Source: Pedobacter sp. AK013 (GTDB lineage: Bacteria; Bacteroidota; Bacteroidia; Sphingobacteriales; Sphingobacteriaceae). Taken from it: DNA of 58,441 nucleotides. Shown piece after piece: positions 30,003-39,767 of this stretch. The stretch is from the NCBI RefSeq assembly GCF_014205835.1, contig NZ_JACHCQ010000005.1, positions 150,818 to 209,258 on the forward strand. Reading direction: 5' to 3'. Numbering within the stretch: the stretch's first letter is position 1; every line of letters starts with the position of its first letter. Both the position numbers and the translations under genes were made by a program. The notes beneath the pieces are model-generated. The model searched no databases. It was not told the DNA's origin and was given only the letters and a program-made list of their open reading frames with translations.

Positions 30003-31838
30003 ATGGCATACAAAAGTTTAGCAGAATGCGTATCCGATCTAGAAAAGCACGGTCATTTAATCAGGATAAAAGAGGAGGTAGATCCCTATTTAGAAATGGC
30101 AGCCATCCATTTAAGGGTTTACGAGAATAAAGGACCAGCTATTTTATTTGAAAAAGTTAAAGGAAGTCCTTTTCCTGCCGTTTCAAACTTGTTTGGGACT
30201 TTAGAACGATCGAAGTTTATTTTTAGAGATACTTTACCAAAAGTACAGCAGTTGGTAACATTACGCAACGATCCTATAAAAGCGCTGAAAAAACCTTTCA
30301 AGTATGTTGGTTCTGCGATGTCGGCCTTATCGGCCCTGCCGCTTAAAACACCTTCTGCAAAAAGCAAATTTTTAAAAACAAGTATTGGTCAGCTGCCTCA
30401 AATTGTAAACTGGCCTATGGATGGCGGCCCTTTTGTTACCATGCCGCAGGTTTACACCGAAGATATAGACAAACCAGGTGTTTTAAATGCAAATTTGGGC
30501 ATGTATCGTATCCAATTAGGGGGAAATGATTATGTTCAGGATCAGGAGATAGGATTACACTATCAGATCCACAGGGGAATTGGCGTACATCAATCTAAAG
30601 CCAATGCACTAGGCCAACCCTTAAAAGTTAGCATTTTTGTTGGTGGGCCTCCATCGCATCCTTTAGCAGCAGTAATGCCTTTGCCTGAAGGATTATCGGA
30701 AATGACCTTTGCTGGAGCATTAGGCGATAGGCGTTTTCGTTATTTTTATGATGATGAAGGTTTTTGCATTTCTGCAGATGCCGATTTTATTATTACTGGA
30801 ATGGTTTACCCAAATGAAAATAAACCAGAAGGGCCTTTTGGCGATCACCTGGGTTATTACAGTTTAACGCATCCTTTTCCTTTAATGAAGGTACGCAATG
30901 TATATCATAAAAAGGATGCCATTTGGTCGTTTACGGTTGTTGGCCGTCCGCCACAGGAGGATACCAGTTTTGGGGCCTTGATCCATGAGATTACAGGCTC
31001 GGCAATACCGCAGGAAATACATGGTTTAAAAGAAGTTCATGCGGTTGATGCGGCTGGCGTTCACCCTTTGCTTTTTGCTATCGGTAGCGAGCGCTACACC
31101 CCTTATTTAAAAGTGCGCAGACCTCAGGAAATTTTAACCATAGCCAATCACATCTTAGGAAAAAACCAATTGAGTTTGGCTAAATACCTGTTTATTGCAG
31201 CAAAAGAGGATGACCAGCATTTAAGTACACATCATATTGAAGCATTTCTAACCCATATTTTAGAACGGATCGATTTAACCAGAGATGTACATTTTTATAC
31301 CAATACCACAATTGATACACTTGATTATAGTGGCGATGGATTAAACAGCGGATCGAAGGTTGTAATTGCTGCGGCAGGAGACAAGCAACGGGAACTATGG
31401 GATAAGCTTCCTGAAGGGCTGAAACTGAGCGATGGATTTCATCAAGCCAAAATCGCTATTCCAGGGGTTTTAGTTTTAGAAAGCCACCAATATTTAAACC
31501 CTGAGAAAACAGCTGCAGAAATTGCTTTGTTAAACATGGTTTTGATGGATCAGGATTTATCTGGCCTGCCTTTAATTATATTGGCAGATGATGCCACATT
31601 TACTGCTGAAACCATTGATAACCTGGTATGGGTAGCGTTTACCAGAAGCAACCCTGCGGCTGATATATATGGTATTAACGATTTTACCATCAATAAACAC
31701 TGGGGATGTAAAGGTTCATTAATTATCGATGCAAGGAAAAAGCCCCATCACGCACCTGAATTGATCAAAGACCCTGAAATTGAAAAAAAACTGGATGCCT
31801 TGGCGCAAAAGGGCGGAAGCCTGTATGGAATAATTTAG
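30003..31838 (+). CDS. UbiD-family prenylated-FMN-dependent decarboxylase
   Basis: 611 residues. UbiD-type enzymes decarboxylate aromatic or unsaturated acids with prenylated FMN made by UbiX. Family marks are an N-terminal AYKSLAECVSDLEKHGHLIRI, NLGMYRIQ (segment with the conserved Arg), IHRGIGVH, EGPFGDHLGYYS (with a conserved acid) and the C-terminal WGCKGSLIIDA. The start at 30003 is preferred to 29967 because it begins with the family N-terminus and coincides with the predicted transcription start. ubiX is 25 kb away. Substrate unknown. Confidence 0.85.
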   Translation: MAYKSLAECVSDLEKHGHLIRIKEEVDPYLEMAAIHLRVYENKGPAILFEKVKGSPFPAVSNLFGTLERSKFIFRDTLPKVQQLVTLRNDPIKALKKPFKYVGSAMSALSALPLKTPSAKSKFLKTSIGQLPQIVNWPMDGGPFVTMPQVYTEDIDKPGVLNANLGMYRIQLGGNDYVQDQEIGLHYQIHRGIGVHQSKANALGQPLKVSIFVGGPPSHPLAAVMPLPEGLSEMTFAGALGDRRFRYFYDDEGFCISADADFIITGMVYPNENKPEGPFGDHLGYYSLTHPFPLMKVRNVYHKKDAIWSFTVVGRPPQEDTSFGALIHEITGSAIPQEIHGLKEVHAVDAAGVHPLLFAIGSERYTPYLKVRRPQEILTIANHILGKNQLSLAKYLFIAAKEDDQHLSTHHIEAFLTHILERIDLTRDVHFYTNTTIDTLDYSGDGLNSGSKVVIAAAGDKQRELWDKLPEGLKLSDGFHQAKIAIPGVLVLESHQYLNPEKTAAEIALLNMVLMDQDLSGLPLIILADDATFTAETIDNLVWVAFTRSNPAADIYGINDFTINKHWGCKGSLIIDARKKPHHAPELIKDPEIEKKLDALAQKGGSLYGII

Positions 31839-31883
31839 TATTGAACAATTCAGATTTACTCCTGTTAATTTTAGTGATAAACA

Positions 31884-31919
31884 AAAAAAGGCTTCAGAAA
31901 ATCGACTGAAGCCTTTTTT
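31884..31919. terminator. Bidirectional terminator
   Basis: Stem AAAAAAGGCTTCAG / CTGAAGCCTTTTTT with an 8-base loop, between the convergent ubiD-like gene and the FadL-like gene. Confidence 0.85.
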
Positions 31920-31937
31920 ATACGGTCATATTAACAC

Positions 31938-33467
31938 TTAAAATCTTACACCAAAAGTTAAGAATACATTATTTCTATTGCTTTTAACATCAGCAACAGG
32001 TTCTGTATAATCGTCTAATAAATAAGGGCTAGAGCTGAAGTTTGTTTTGTAATTCTGATAGGCTAAATCGAAGTAATAGTTGTCGATACGATAGCCAAGT
32101 CCGCCAGTATAATATTGGCCTTGGTAAAATTTATTATCGCCACCTTTAACGCCATTTCCATTTACGCCATAACCGGCGCGTAAGCTAAATTCGTTTGTTA
32201 CTTTTACTTCCGCACCAACTCTGTAGTTAACCGCTTCTTTATAAGATGCTTTAATAAAAGCATTGTTGCTATTGATTGTTGAAATATCAGAACCATTAGA
32301 ATCAGAAAAACGCATTGATGAATAATCTACATAATCCACATCAGCTGATATTAATGCAGTACCTGCAATTACATAACTGATACCAGCTGAAGCTTTTAAA
32401 GGTGTACGCAGATTATAAGTGAATGAATAGTACTGAGTTGGATTGTTCGATTTAGTTGGGGCAGTATTAGCATTTCCAGCTGTAGTGGCCTGCAAAGTCT
32501 CATTGGTATTGTCTTCAATATTCATCCAGGTTGGGGTCTGGAAATTTAAACCAATCCTTAACTCACTTACCGGTCTGAAAATTGCACCTAATTTTAAATT
32601 GAAACCGCCACCTTTAGTTTCCTGGTTTCTAAAGTGCGTAAGGTTATAATTTTCGTTTCCATTGTATGTAGGTAAGGCGTCACCATCATTATATGAGTTA
32701 ACAATACCTGATTCCGTGAAAGTAGCATCGCTGGTATATTTCACATTTACAAAACTGGCTGTTGCACCAATGTAAACTTTGTTGCCAAAGTTCAATGCGC
32801 CTGCCACATTAAATTCAGAAGTAGAACCTAAGCGTGATTCATCCCAGTTTTGTTTGAAATTGGCATTGTTATAAGGTTCTGCAGAAAATTGATTTGGAAA
32901 AGTAGGTGTGTTTTTATTAATCAAATAACTTTTATAAGCATCACCAGCGATGGTGTTTGTTACACCAAAATTATTGGCTTGATCTACGTATGAATCCCTG
33001 ATCGAGCTATTGTTATTTGTGCCATTATAACTGATATTATTTAAGAAATCGTTGTTACGGGTATAACTCAGGCCAAAAACGGTACTCACTAATCCTTTAT
33101 TTACATCAGCACCTTTTATTTTTGCCGCTGGGCTGTAAAATACAACACCAATGTTATTCAGGTTAAGCTGGTTTTTATTTGCTTTTGTATTATTGCCTAA
33201 ATAAGCACTGTTATTAGAAACTGAATTAAATTCTGGTGTAAGACTAAATTCTGATTTAGTAAACAGGCCTAATCCGGCAGGGTTCGCGTTAATTGAGCCG
33301 ACATCACCACCAACGCCAACCTGAGCACCGCCCATACCTTTAAATCGGGCAGAGCTACCATAATTAGTTTGTGAGAATCGGAATGCATCTGGTGCATAAC
33401 TTTGGGCATGCGACGTTCCTATAGCGGCTACTGTAGCTACTACTGAAGCTAAAATATATTTTTTCAT
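31938..33467 (-). CDS. FadL/OmpP1/TodX-like outer-membrane transport protein
   Basis: 509 residues with a signal peptide (ILASVVATVAAIGTSHAQ). The mature start (PDAFRFSQTNYGSSARFKGMGGAQVGVGGDVGSINANPAGLGL) shows the FadL-type plug with NPAGL. The rest alternates Gly/aromatic beta strands, and the C-terminus ends in VFLTFGVRF, with a terminal Phe typical of outer-membrane barrels. The family carries hydrophobic molecules such as fatty acids. It starts 20 bp after the stop of the Gly/Tyr-rich lipoprotein gene, so both are probably in one operon. Confidence 0.85.
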   Translation of the reverse strand: MKKYILASVVATVAAIGTSHAQSYAPDAFRFSQTNYGSSARFKGMGGAQVGVGGDVGSINANPAGLGLFTKSEFSLTPEFNSVSNNSAYLGNNTKANKNQLNLNNIGVVFYSPAAKIKGADVNKGLVSTVFGLSYTRNNDFLNNISYNGTNNNSSIRDSYVDQANNFGVTNTIAGDAYKSYLINKNTPTFPNQFSAEPYNNANFKQNWDESRLGSTSEFNVAGALNFGNKVYIGATASFVNVKYTSDATFTESGIVNSYNDGDALPTYNGNENYNLTHFRNQETKGGGFNLKLGAIFRPVSELRIGLNFQTPTWMNIEDNTNETLQATTAGNANTAPTKSNNPTQYYSFTYNLRTPLKASAGISYVIAGTALISADVDYVDYSSMRFSDSNGSDISTINSNNAFIKASYKEAVNYRVGAEVKVTNEFSLRAGYGVNGNGVKGGDNKFYQGQYYTGGLGYRIDNYYFDLAYQNYKTNFSSSPYLLDDYTEPVADVKSNRNNVFLTFGVRF

Positions 33468-33487
33468 GTTGTGTGTTTAAATTTAAG

Positions 33488-34486
33488 TTAACCTCTTCCT
33501 GCTCTAGATGGTCTTGAACCGCCACCACCGCCGCCGCCAGTTGAACCACCGCCTCCGCCATTTGATGGTGGAGGTGAATAACTTGGTCTGCTTTCGGTTC
33601 TTGCCGGAGGATTATAACTTTCGTTTCTGGTAGGTCTGCTACTTTGTGTACCTTGTTGAGGTGAATAGTTATCATTTCTGGTTGGTCTGCCAGCTTGAGT
33701 GCCCTGAGGTTGATACCCGCCATTAGTCTGGCTTCTGGTTGGTCTTCCGGCATTAATATTTGGAACATAACCTACACCATTTGGATTTGTAACACCAGAT
33801 CTGCTTGGTCTGCCCGCGTTTCCGGCATTGCCATTTCCGTATCTTGGTATGCCTCTATCGTCACTTCCAGGTCTTGGTCTGCTATAACCCCTATTGGTAT
33901 ACACACCTCCACCATAGTATCCGCCGCCGATACCCCAGCCACCGCCGTAGTATCCACCGCCCCAACCGTAACGGTCATAGTAAGAGTAAGGACCCCATGA
34001 ATTCCAACCGTAAGGGTTATTCCATCCGTAACCAAAGTTGCCATAATAAAATGGGTTGTTCCAGATACTGCCATAACCAAAGCTTCCGCCCCAGCCACCT
34101 AAACCGTATCCACTGTTCCAGCCTAAGCCGTAACCCAAATAGTTAGAAGGACCATAACTGCTTCCGTAATAGTAATTGTCAAAATAAGGGTCGTAGTAGC
34201 CTTGAAAGCTGTAACCATTGTAAAAACGGTTTATTCTAGATGAATAGTCCATATCGTAATAAGGATTACTGGTTCCATAATATTCATCATATTCTTCTTG
34301 TCCCTGCGCCTGGTTTTGTGCTTGTTGGCGTTGTGAAGGAAGGACCACTTCAACCTCCCTAGCTTTCGCTACAGAATTATAAACATCATCAGCTGGCTTA
34401 GTTTGAGCCAATTTTGATGTAGCGCATGATGCCACCAATCCTGCGGCGGCAATCATAACAATGGGTAAAAATTTAATTGGTTTCAT
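33488..34486 (-). CDS. Gly/Tyr/Asn/Arg-rich lipoprotein
   Basis: 332 residues. The signal MKPIKFLPIVMIAAAGLVASC ends at a lipobox cysteine. The start at 34486 is chosen over 34537 for this reason. The body is low-complexity: a Tyr/Gly/Trp/Asn-rich centre (repeats like YGWNNPYGWNSWGPY), a tail with repeated G/S-RPTR words and a final poly-Gly/Arg-Gly stretch. No fold is recognised; it may be a surface scaffold or aggregation-prone protein. It precedes the FadL-like gene by 20 bp. Confidence 0.7.
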   Translation of the reverse strand: MKPIKFLPIVMIAAAGLVASCATSKLAQTKPADDVYNSVAKAREVEVVLPSQRQQAQNQAQGQEEYDEYYGTSNPYYDMDYSSRINRFYNGYSFQGYYDPYFDNYYYGSSYGPSNYLGYGLGWNSGYGLGGWGGSFGYGSIWNNPFYYGNFGYGWNNPYGWNSWGPYSYYDRYGWGGGYYGGGWGIGGGYYGGGVYTNRGYSRPRPGSDDRGIPRYGNGNAGNAGRPSRSGVTNPNGVGYVPNINAGRPTRSQTNGGYQPQGTQAGRPTRNDNYSPQQGTQSSRPTRNESYNPPARTESRPSYSPPPSNGGGGGSTGGGGGGGSRPSRAGRG

Positions 34487-34625
34487 TGTGTTTATATTTA
34501 GTTGTGTGTGTTCACGAATGTAATAAACAAGTTCCAAAAGTAGTTAATTCCTAACTATTTACTTAGTCTAAAAATGTTAAATCACAATTGATGTCAATTG
34601 TTGATCGTTTGTAGGCATAAATTTA

Positions 34626-34633
34626 TAAATTTG
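34626..34633 (+). promoter_or_regulatory. TAAATTTG -7 element before proS
   Basis: Exact TAnnTTTG with TTG at 34601-34603, 22 bp upstream. It supports transcription from about 34638 and a 47-base leader to the ATG at 34685. Confidence 0.5.
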
Positions 34634-34684
34634 CCGTCGGATTTTACACTTTTTAACATACAAATTACGTTCCAAATACATAAG

Positions 34685-36157
34685 ATGAGCAAAGAAATTA
34701 CAAGTAGAGAAGCAGATTATTCCCAGTGGTATAATGATATTGTGTTAAAAGCAGATTTAGCAGAGCACTCTGCAGTGCGTGGCTGTATGGTTATAAAGCC
34801 AAATGGCTATGCTATATGGGAAAAAATGCAGGCTGTTTTAGATAAAATGTTTAAGGATACGGGGCATCAGAATGCCTATTTTCCATTATTCATTCCAAAG
34901 TCATTTTTCTCTAAAGAAGCTTCTCATGTAGAGGGTTTTGCGACAGAATGTGCAGTAGTGACGCATTATCGGCTAAAAAATGATGGGAATGGAAATATTG
35001 TGGTTGATGAGACTGCAAAATTGGAAGAGGAATTAATTGTTCGTCCAACATCCGAAACCATTATTTGGAATACCTATAAAGGATGGATCCAATCGTACCG
35101 TGATTTGCCAATACTGATCAATCAGTGGGCGAATGTAGTAAGATGGGAAATGCGGACGAGGTTGTTTTTGCGTACAGCCGAATTTTTGTGGCAAGAAGGG
35201 CATACTGCGCATGCTACAGCAGAAGAGGCTATTGAGGAAACAGAACGTATGTTGCATATTTATGCCGATTTTGCCGAAAATTGGTTGGCAGTTCCGGTAA
35301 TCAGAGGCCGTAAATCGCCGAATGAGCGTTTTGCCGGTGCTTTAGATACTTATTGCATTGAGGCCTTAATGCAGGATGGTAAAGCTTTACAGGCAGGTAC
35401 ATCTCACTTTTTAGGTCAGAATTTTGCCAAAGCTTTTGATGTGAAGTTTACGGGCAAAGATGGGAAATTAGATCATGTATGGGCTACTTCATGGGGTGTT
35501 TCTACCCGCTTGATGGGGGCTTTAATTATGGCGCACAGTGATGATTCGGGATTGGTTATTCCACCAAAATTAGCACCAATTCAGGTCGTGATTGTTCCAA
35601 TTTACAAAGGAGAAGAAGATTTAGCCAAAATATCAACCTACGTAAACGAATTAACCATGCGCTTAAAGGGCATGGGTGTTTCTGTTAAATATGATGATAG
35701 AGATACACAGCGGCCTGGATTTAAGTTTGCTGATTATGAGATGAAAGGTGTGCCAATCCGTATCGCCATTGGTGGTCGCGATTTGGAAAATAAAACAGTC
35801 GAAATTGCCCGTAGAGATACAAAAGTGAAGCAGACTGTACCTCAGGAAGGCTTGGATATTTATATCATTAAATTACTGGAAGATATTCAGCAAAGTATGT
35901 TCAACAAGGCATTGGCTTATCGTGATGAGCATATTACTGAAGCCAACAGCTATGAAGAATTCCAGGAACTGTTAGATACCAAAGCTGGTTTTATTTCGGC
36001 ACATTGGGATGGAACGCCAGAAACGGAGCAAAAAATAAAAGAAGAAACTAAAGCGACTATACGTTGTATTCCATTAAATAATAAATTGGAAGATGGTGTT
36101 TGTATTTATTCAGGAAAACCATCTACACAAAGAGTACTATTTGCAAGAGCGTATTAG
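34685..36157 (+). CDS. proS: Prolyl-tRNA synthetase, short archaeal/eukaryote-like type
   Basis: 490 residues. Class II synthetase that charges tRNA-Pro. Visible are [18 protein letters not shown] at the N-terminus, [13 protein letters not shown] (motif 2 region), [39 protein letters not shown] and an anticodon-binding domain beginning [11 protein letters not shown]. No editing insertion is present, as in type 3 enzymes. The start at 34685 (MSKEITSRE) is preferred to the ATG at 34598 because the promoter lies between them. Confidence 0.93.
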   Translation: MSKEITSREADYSQWYNDIVLKADLAEHSAVRGCMVIKPNGYAIWEKMQAVLDKMFKDTGHQNAYFPLFIPKSFFSKEASHVEGFATECAVVTHYRLKNDGNGNIVVDETAKLEEELIVRPTSETIIWNTYKGWIQSYRDLPILINQWANVVRWEMRTRLFLRTAEFLWQEGHTAHATAEEAIEETERMLHIYADFAENWLAVPVIRGRKSPNERFAGALDTYCIEALMQDGKALQAGTSHFLGQNFAKAFDVKFTGKDGKLDHVWATSWGVSTRLMGALIMAHSDDSGLVIPPKLAPIQVVIVPIYKGEEDLAKISTYVNELTMRLKGMGVSVKYDDRDTQRPGFKFADYEMKGVPIRIAIGGRDLENKTVEIARRDTKVKQTVPQEGLDIYIIKLLEDIQQSMFNKALAYRDEHITEANSYEEFQELLDTKAGFISAHWDGTPETEQKIKEETKATIRCIPLNNKLEDGVCIYSGKPSTQRVLFARAY

Positions 36158-36163
36158 CTAGAT

Positions 36164-36246
36164 TTGAGATTGGAGACATAAGATGTGAGAGAAAATAAAA
36201 CTCAAATCCCAAGTCTCCTGTCTCAAATCTATTATCCTAAATCTCA
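36164..36246. repeat. Degenerate inverted repeat (GATTTGAGA...TCTCAAATC)
   Basis: The ends GATTTGAGATTGGAGAC and GTCTCCTGTCTCAAATC are inverted, with internal direct words (GTGAGA, TCTCA). Similar words occur at 23488 (GAGACATGAGATTTGAG). It lies between proS and the cystathionine synthase gene and could form a long hairpin. Confidence 0.55.
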
Positions 36247-36252
36247 AGAAAA

Positions 36253-37392
36253 ATGAAATTCGCAACTAAAGCTATACATGCAGGCCAAGAGCCTGATCCA
36301 ACTACTGGTGCAGTAATGACACCGATATATCAAACCTCTACCTATTGGCAGAAATCTCCTGGAGATAACAAGGGCTACGAGTATTCAAGAGGAACAAACC
36401 CGACGCGTAAAGCTTTGGAAGATTGTTTAGCTGCTTTAGAAAATGCTAAATATGGTTTAGCCTTTTCGAGCGGAATGGGGGCAACAGATGCCGTGTTGAA
36501 ACTGTTGCAGCCTGGCGATGAAGTGATTACCGGAAACGATCTGTATGGAGGCTCATACCGGATTTTTACCAAAATCTTCACTAAATACGGAATCAAGTTT
36601 CATTTTCTGGATCTTTCTAAGCCAGAGAACATATTGCCATACATTAATGATAAAACCAAATTGGTTTGGATAGAAACACCTACCAATCCTACCATGCAGA
36701 TTATCGATATTGAAGGAGTAGCTAAAATTACAAAGGAGAAAAATTTAATCCTTACGGTTGATAATACGTTCGCATCGCCTTATTTACAAAACCCGATCGA
36801 TCTGGGTGCTGATATTGTAATGCACTCGGTAACCAAGTATATCGGTGGCCACTCTGATGTGGTAATGGGTGCTTTGGTAACAAACGATGAGCAATTGTAT
36901 AAAGATCTTTGGTTTATTTATAATGCCTGTGGTGCAACACCAGGTCCGCAAGATGCTTTTTTAGTGTTGAGGGGGATTAAAACGCTTCACCTTCGAATGA
37001 AAGCACACTGCGAAAATGGGGAGCGCATTGCGCATTATTTAAAAACACATCCAAAGGTTGATAAAATCTATTGGCCGGGTTTTGAAGACCATCCTAATCA
37101 TGATGTAGCTAAAAAACAGATGCGTGGTTTTGGCGGTATGATTTCGATTACACTAAAAGGTGCTGATTTGGAAGAAACCTTTAGAATCTCTTCTAATTTT
37201 AAGGTATTTACACTAGCTGAATCATTGGGTGGTGTAGAATCATTAATTAACCATCCGGCAACGATGACACATGGTTCTATTCCGAAAGAAGAAAGAGAGA
37301 AAGTAGGTGTTACCGATAACTTGCTCCGTTTAAGTGTTGGAGTAGAAGATATTGATGATCTTTTAGAGGATCTAGCAAATGCACTGGCCTAA
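36253..37392 (+). CDS. metB: Cystathionine gamma-synthase/lyase-type PLP enzyme
   Basis: 379 residues, complete. Cys/Met-metabolism fold-type I PLP enzyme: MTPIYQTSTYWQ, SRGTNPTRKALE, ATDAVLKLLQPGDEVI, ETPTNPTMQIIDI, the PLP lysine in HSVTKYIGGHSD, and the C-terminal SLGGVESLINHPATMTHGSI. It makes cystathionine from activated homoserine and cysteine, or cleaves it; sequence alone does not separate MetB from the gamma-lyase role, so the name is provisional. It follows proS after a repeat-containing 95-bp gap. Confidence 0.85.
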   Translation: MKFATKAIHAGQEPDPTTGAVMTPIYQTSTYWQKSPGDNKGYEYSRGTNPTRKALEDCLAALENAKYGLAFSSGMGATDAVLKLLQPGDEVITGNDLYGGSYRIFTKIFTKYGIKFHFLDLSKPENILPYINDKTKLVWIETPTNPTMQIIDIEGVAKITKEKNLILTVDNTFASPYLQNPIDLGADIVMHSVTKYIGGHSDVVMGALVTNDEQLYKDLWFIYNACGATPGPQDAFLVLRGIKTLHLRMKAHCENGERIAHYLKTHPKVDKIYWPGFEDHPNHDVAKKQMRGFGGMISITLKGADLEETFRISSNFKVFTLAESLGGVESLINHPATMTHGSIPKEEREKVGVTDNLLRLSVGVEDIDDLLEDLANALA

Positions 37393-37408
37393 GGGTTATA
37401 AAATACAT

Positions 37409-37499
37409 TGTCATTCTGAATGCAATGAAGAATCTTTTTTACTTATGTTATGGTCAGTATTTCATAATCTACAGATTATTCACTTCGTTCAGAATGACA
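37409..37499. repeat. REP-like inverted repeat (TGTCATTCTGAA...TTCAGAATGACA)
   Basis: Perfect 12-bp ends TGTCATTCTGAA / TTCAGAATGACA, with inner partners TGCAATGAAGAAT and ATTCACTTCG. Same family as 7446-7563, and the best-preserved copy in the window. It lies in the gap after the cystathionine synthase gene. Confidence 0.75.
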
Positions 37500-37540
37500 G
37501 CTAATGAATATGAGGACTATTTCTGTCTAAAAAGCTAACG

Positions 37541-38392
37541 ATGCAATTTTTGGAGTTAAAGAATTTTCTGGATAGTAAAGTTGAACAATATAATCAGCCA
37601 AATTTTATAGCAAACGATCCGGTCTGTATTCCCCATCTTTTCGAAAAAAAGCAAGACATAGAAATAGCTGGTTTTTTTGCAGCGGTTTTTGCCTGGGGGC
37701 AACGGAAAACGATTATCAATAAATGCAGGGAACTGCTTGGCCGGATGGATAATGCACCTTACGATTTTGTTATTAACCATAACGATGGTGATTTAAAACG
37801 CCTGTTGAATTTTAAACACCGTACATTTAACGATACCGATTTACTTTATTTTATTTCGTTTTTTAAACAGCATTATCAAAACTTCGACAGTTTGGAGCAG
37901 GCATTTGTACCAAAGCCAGATGTCTTTAGATCAGAATATTTAGAAGTATCAACAACAAAAGCTGAAATAAACTACACTTCTGAGCTGTGTTATGCTGCTG
38001 CGCTTAATTTCTCGATAGAACAAGCCTTGAACCATTTCAGACAGTATTTTTTCTCCTTGGAAGATTTTCCTCACCGGACGAAGAAACACATTTCCTCGCC
38101 AAAGCAAAAATCTACCTGTAAGCGCTTAAATATGTTTTTGCGATGGATGGTTAGGGTAGATCAAAATGGTGTCGATTTTGGTGTCTGGAATACGCTCCAG
38201 CCAAAAGATTTAATTTGTCCATGTGATGTACACGTAGATAGGGTAGGGCGACTGCTCGGACTGATTAACAGAAAGCAGACTGATTGGTTGACTGCAATTG
38301 AATTAACGGACAATCTGAAGCAGTTCGATCCTTCAGATCCGGTGAAGTATGATTTTGCATTATTTGGATTAGGTGTAGAAAAGTCATTTTAA
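37541..38392 (+). CDS. TIGR02757 family protein
   Basis: 283 residues. The start ELKNFLDSKVEQYNQPNFI and PHLFEKKQDIEIAGFFAAVFAWGQRKTIINKC fit TIGR02757, a Bacteroidetes-centred family of unknown function. A His/Arg-rich segment (FPHRTKKHISSPKQKSTCKRLNMFLRWMVR) and CPCDVHVDRVGRLLGL give it a nucleic-acid-enzyme-like look, reminiscent of the HhH glycosylase fold, which is only an impression. Single gene, monocistronic between two repeats and the Crp gene. Confidence 0.8.
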   Translation: MQFLELKNFLDSKVEQYNQPNFIANDPVCIPHLFEKKQDIEIAGFFAAVFAWGQRKTIINKCRELLGRMDNAPYDFVINHNDGDLKRLLNFKHRTFNDTDLLYFISFFKQHYQNFDSLEQAFVPKPDVFRSEYLEVSTTKAEINYTSELCYAAALNFSIEQALNHFRQYFFSLEDFPHRTKKHISSPKQKSTCKRLNMFLRWMVRVDQNGVDFGVWNTLQPKDLICPCDVHVDRVGRLLGLINRKQTDWLTAIELTDNLKQFDPSDPVKYDFALFGLGVEKSF

Positions 38393-38508
38393 AGTTTGTA
38401 AAATTTAGAAAAGTCAAAAAAAAGATCATTTTTCAATTCAATCTTCCTATACTTACATAATGATCCTGTTTAGATATAGCAGGATTGCGCCTATCCTAAT
38501 GTTTTGTT

Positions 38509-39123
38509 ATGATCGCAGTTAATTCATCTGATGGAGATAGGTGGAAGAAATACAATGATTTTTCTCCACTAATCTCAGTTTTTAAGAAATTCCATCCGCT
38601 TAATAATGAGATAGAAAAGCGGATTAACCAGCATACCTTTCCAATTAGCTACAAAAAAAATAAATATCTTGTTTCACCAGTAGACCGTAACAAGTTCCTT
38701 TTTTTGATTGTTAAAGGTGTAGTTAGGGGTTTTATTAAGGATGGGAATAACGAAATTACCACATGGATTGCCAAAGAGAATGAAGTTGTAGGTACCATAC
38801 GTAATTTGTGGATAGAAGGCGATTCGGATGAGTATTTACAGGCATTAGAGGATGTAGATTTGGTCGCTATCCCACATGTATTATCAGAATACCTTTACGA
38901 AAATTTTCCTGAAGCCAATATTGTTGGTAGAAAAATGATGGAATTATATTACCGTTCGGCAGAAGAGCGTGCTTACCTTTGCCGGATTTCATCGGCCGAG
39001 AGAAGGTACAAACGTTTTTTAATCTCATTTCCCGATTTGATTAATCGCGTTTCTTTAAAATATATTGCTTCTTTTTTAGCCATCCGGCTCGAAACATTGA
39101 GTAGGATTAGGGCTAAGATTTAA
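38509..39123 (+). CDS. Crp/Fnr-type transcription regulator
   Basis: 204 residues. An N-terminal cyclic-nucleotide-binding fold is recognisable (FPISYKKNKYLVSPVD, FLFLIVKGVVRGFI, TTWIAKENEVVGTIRNLWIEGDSDEYLQALEDVDLVAIPH). The C-terminus is a shortened HTH: ERRYKRFLISFPDLINRV, SLKYIASFLAIRLETLSRIR. Such proteins occur widely in Bacteroidetes and bind varied or no ligand. The ATG at 38509 follows TTTTG but no clear -7 element. Confidence 0.8.
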   Translation: MIAVNSSDGDRWKKYNDFSPLISVFKKFHPLNNEIEKRINQHTFPISYKKNKYLVSPVDRNKFLFLIVKGVVRGFIKDGNNEITTWIAKENEVVGTIRNLWIEGDSDEYLQALEDVDLVAIPHVLSEYLYENFPEANIVGRKMMELYYRSAEERAYLCRISSAERRYKRFLISFPDLINRVSLKYIASFLAIRLETLSRIRAKI

Positions 39124-39767
39124 TTCCTTTAATTTGATTTTATTTCTTGTTTTTGCAATCTGGCTAACCTCAAAAATAAAGGGTTTAGGATTTTAACGGG
39201 GCTTAAGTTCTTTAGTGAAAAGGAAATGCACTGAACAAGTGATATTATATAGCCGAAATCTTATTATTACCGTGCCGACGGGCAATTTTTTCACTTCCTG
39301 AAGATTTTCAGGCTAACCTTCCTACCTGTTACTTCCTACCTGTTAAAAGACGTCTGGGAGGCCAGATGTGATTAGATTTGAATGCATTTTAGATGATCAA
39401 AGATTTTATCTGGATTGGCAGTTCGTGCCAGACAGGAGTAAAGCTGTATGATAAAAACTATTTGCAACATGATCTTACATCTTAGCACAATGTTGTAGCG
39501 GCGGTACAGATTTTTCTATCATAAAACTCAGAATTGCTTATGGTAAGGTTTTTCAATTGATCTACTAGAGGACAATAACAGTGGTAAACATGAGATTTTC
39601 TTTTCATATCGTTCATTAAACCAAAGATCAGATTGGTAGCTCTCAGGGTGTTTTAAACAAAACTGTGGACTTGTGTATAATAATATTTACACATTTAAAC
39701 GAAAAATTAACTACAATTGCGTACAAAAAAATAACTTTTTATTAACTTGCAGAATATTCTTAAAATA
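39124..39767. other. Gene-free gap upstream of response regulator
   Basis: No coding frame of note. It holds a tandem direct repeat TTCCTACCTGTTA (two copies side by side, about 39320-39348) and a small inverted element TCTGGATTGGCA / TGCCAGA near 39410-39433. The 3' end is AT-rich and includes TAACTTGC about 12 bp before the response regulator, a weak -7 element. Confidence 0.4.

Noticed and set aside
33695..34146. Several frames opposite or shifted to the Gly/Tyr-rich lipoprotein
   Set aside because: They derive from the low-complexity codons of the real gene and lack signal peptides or known motifs.
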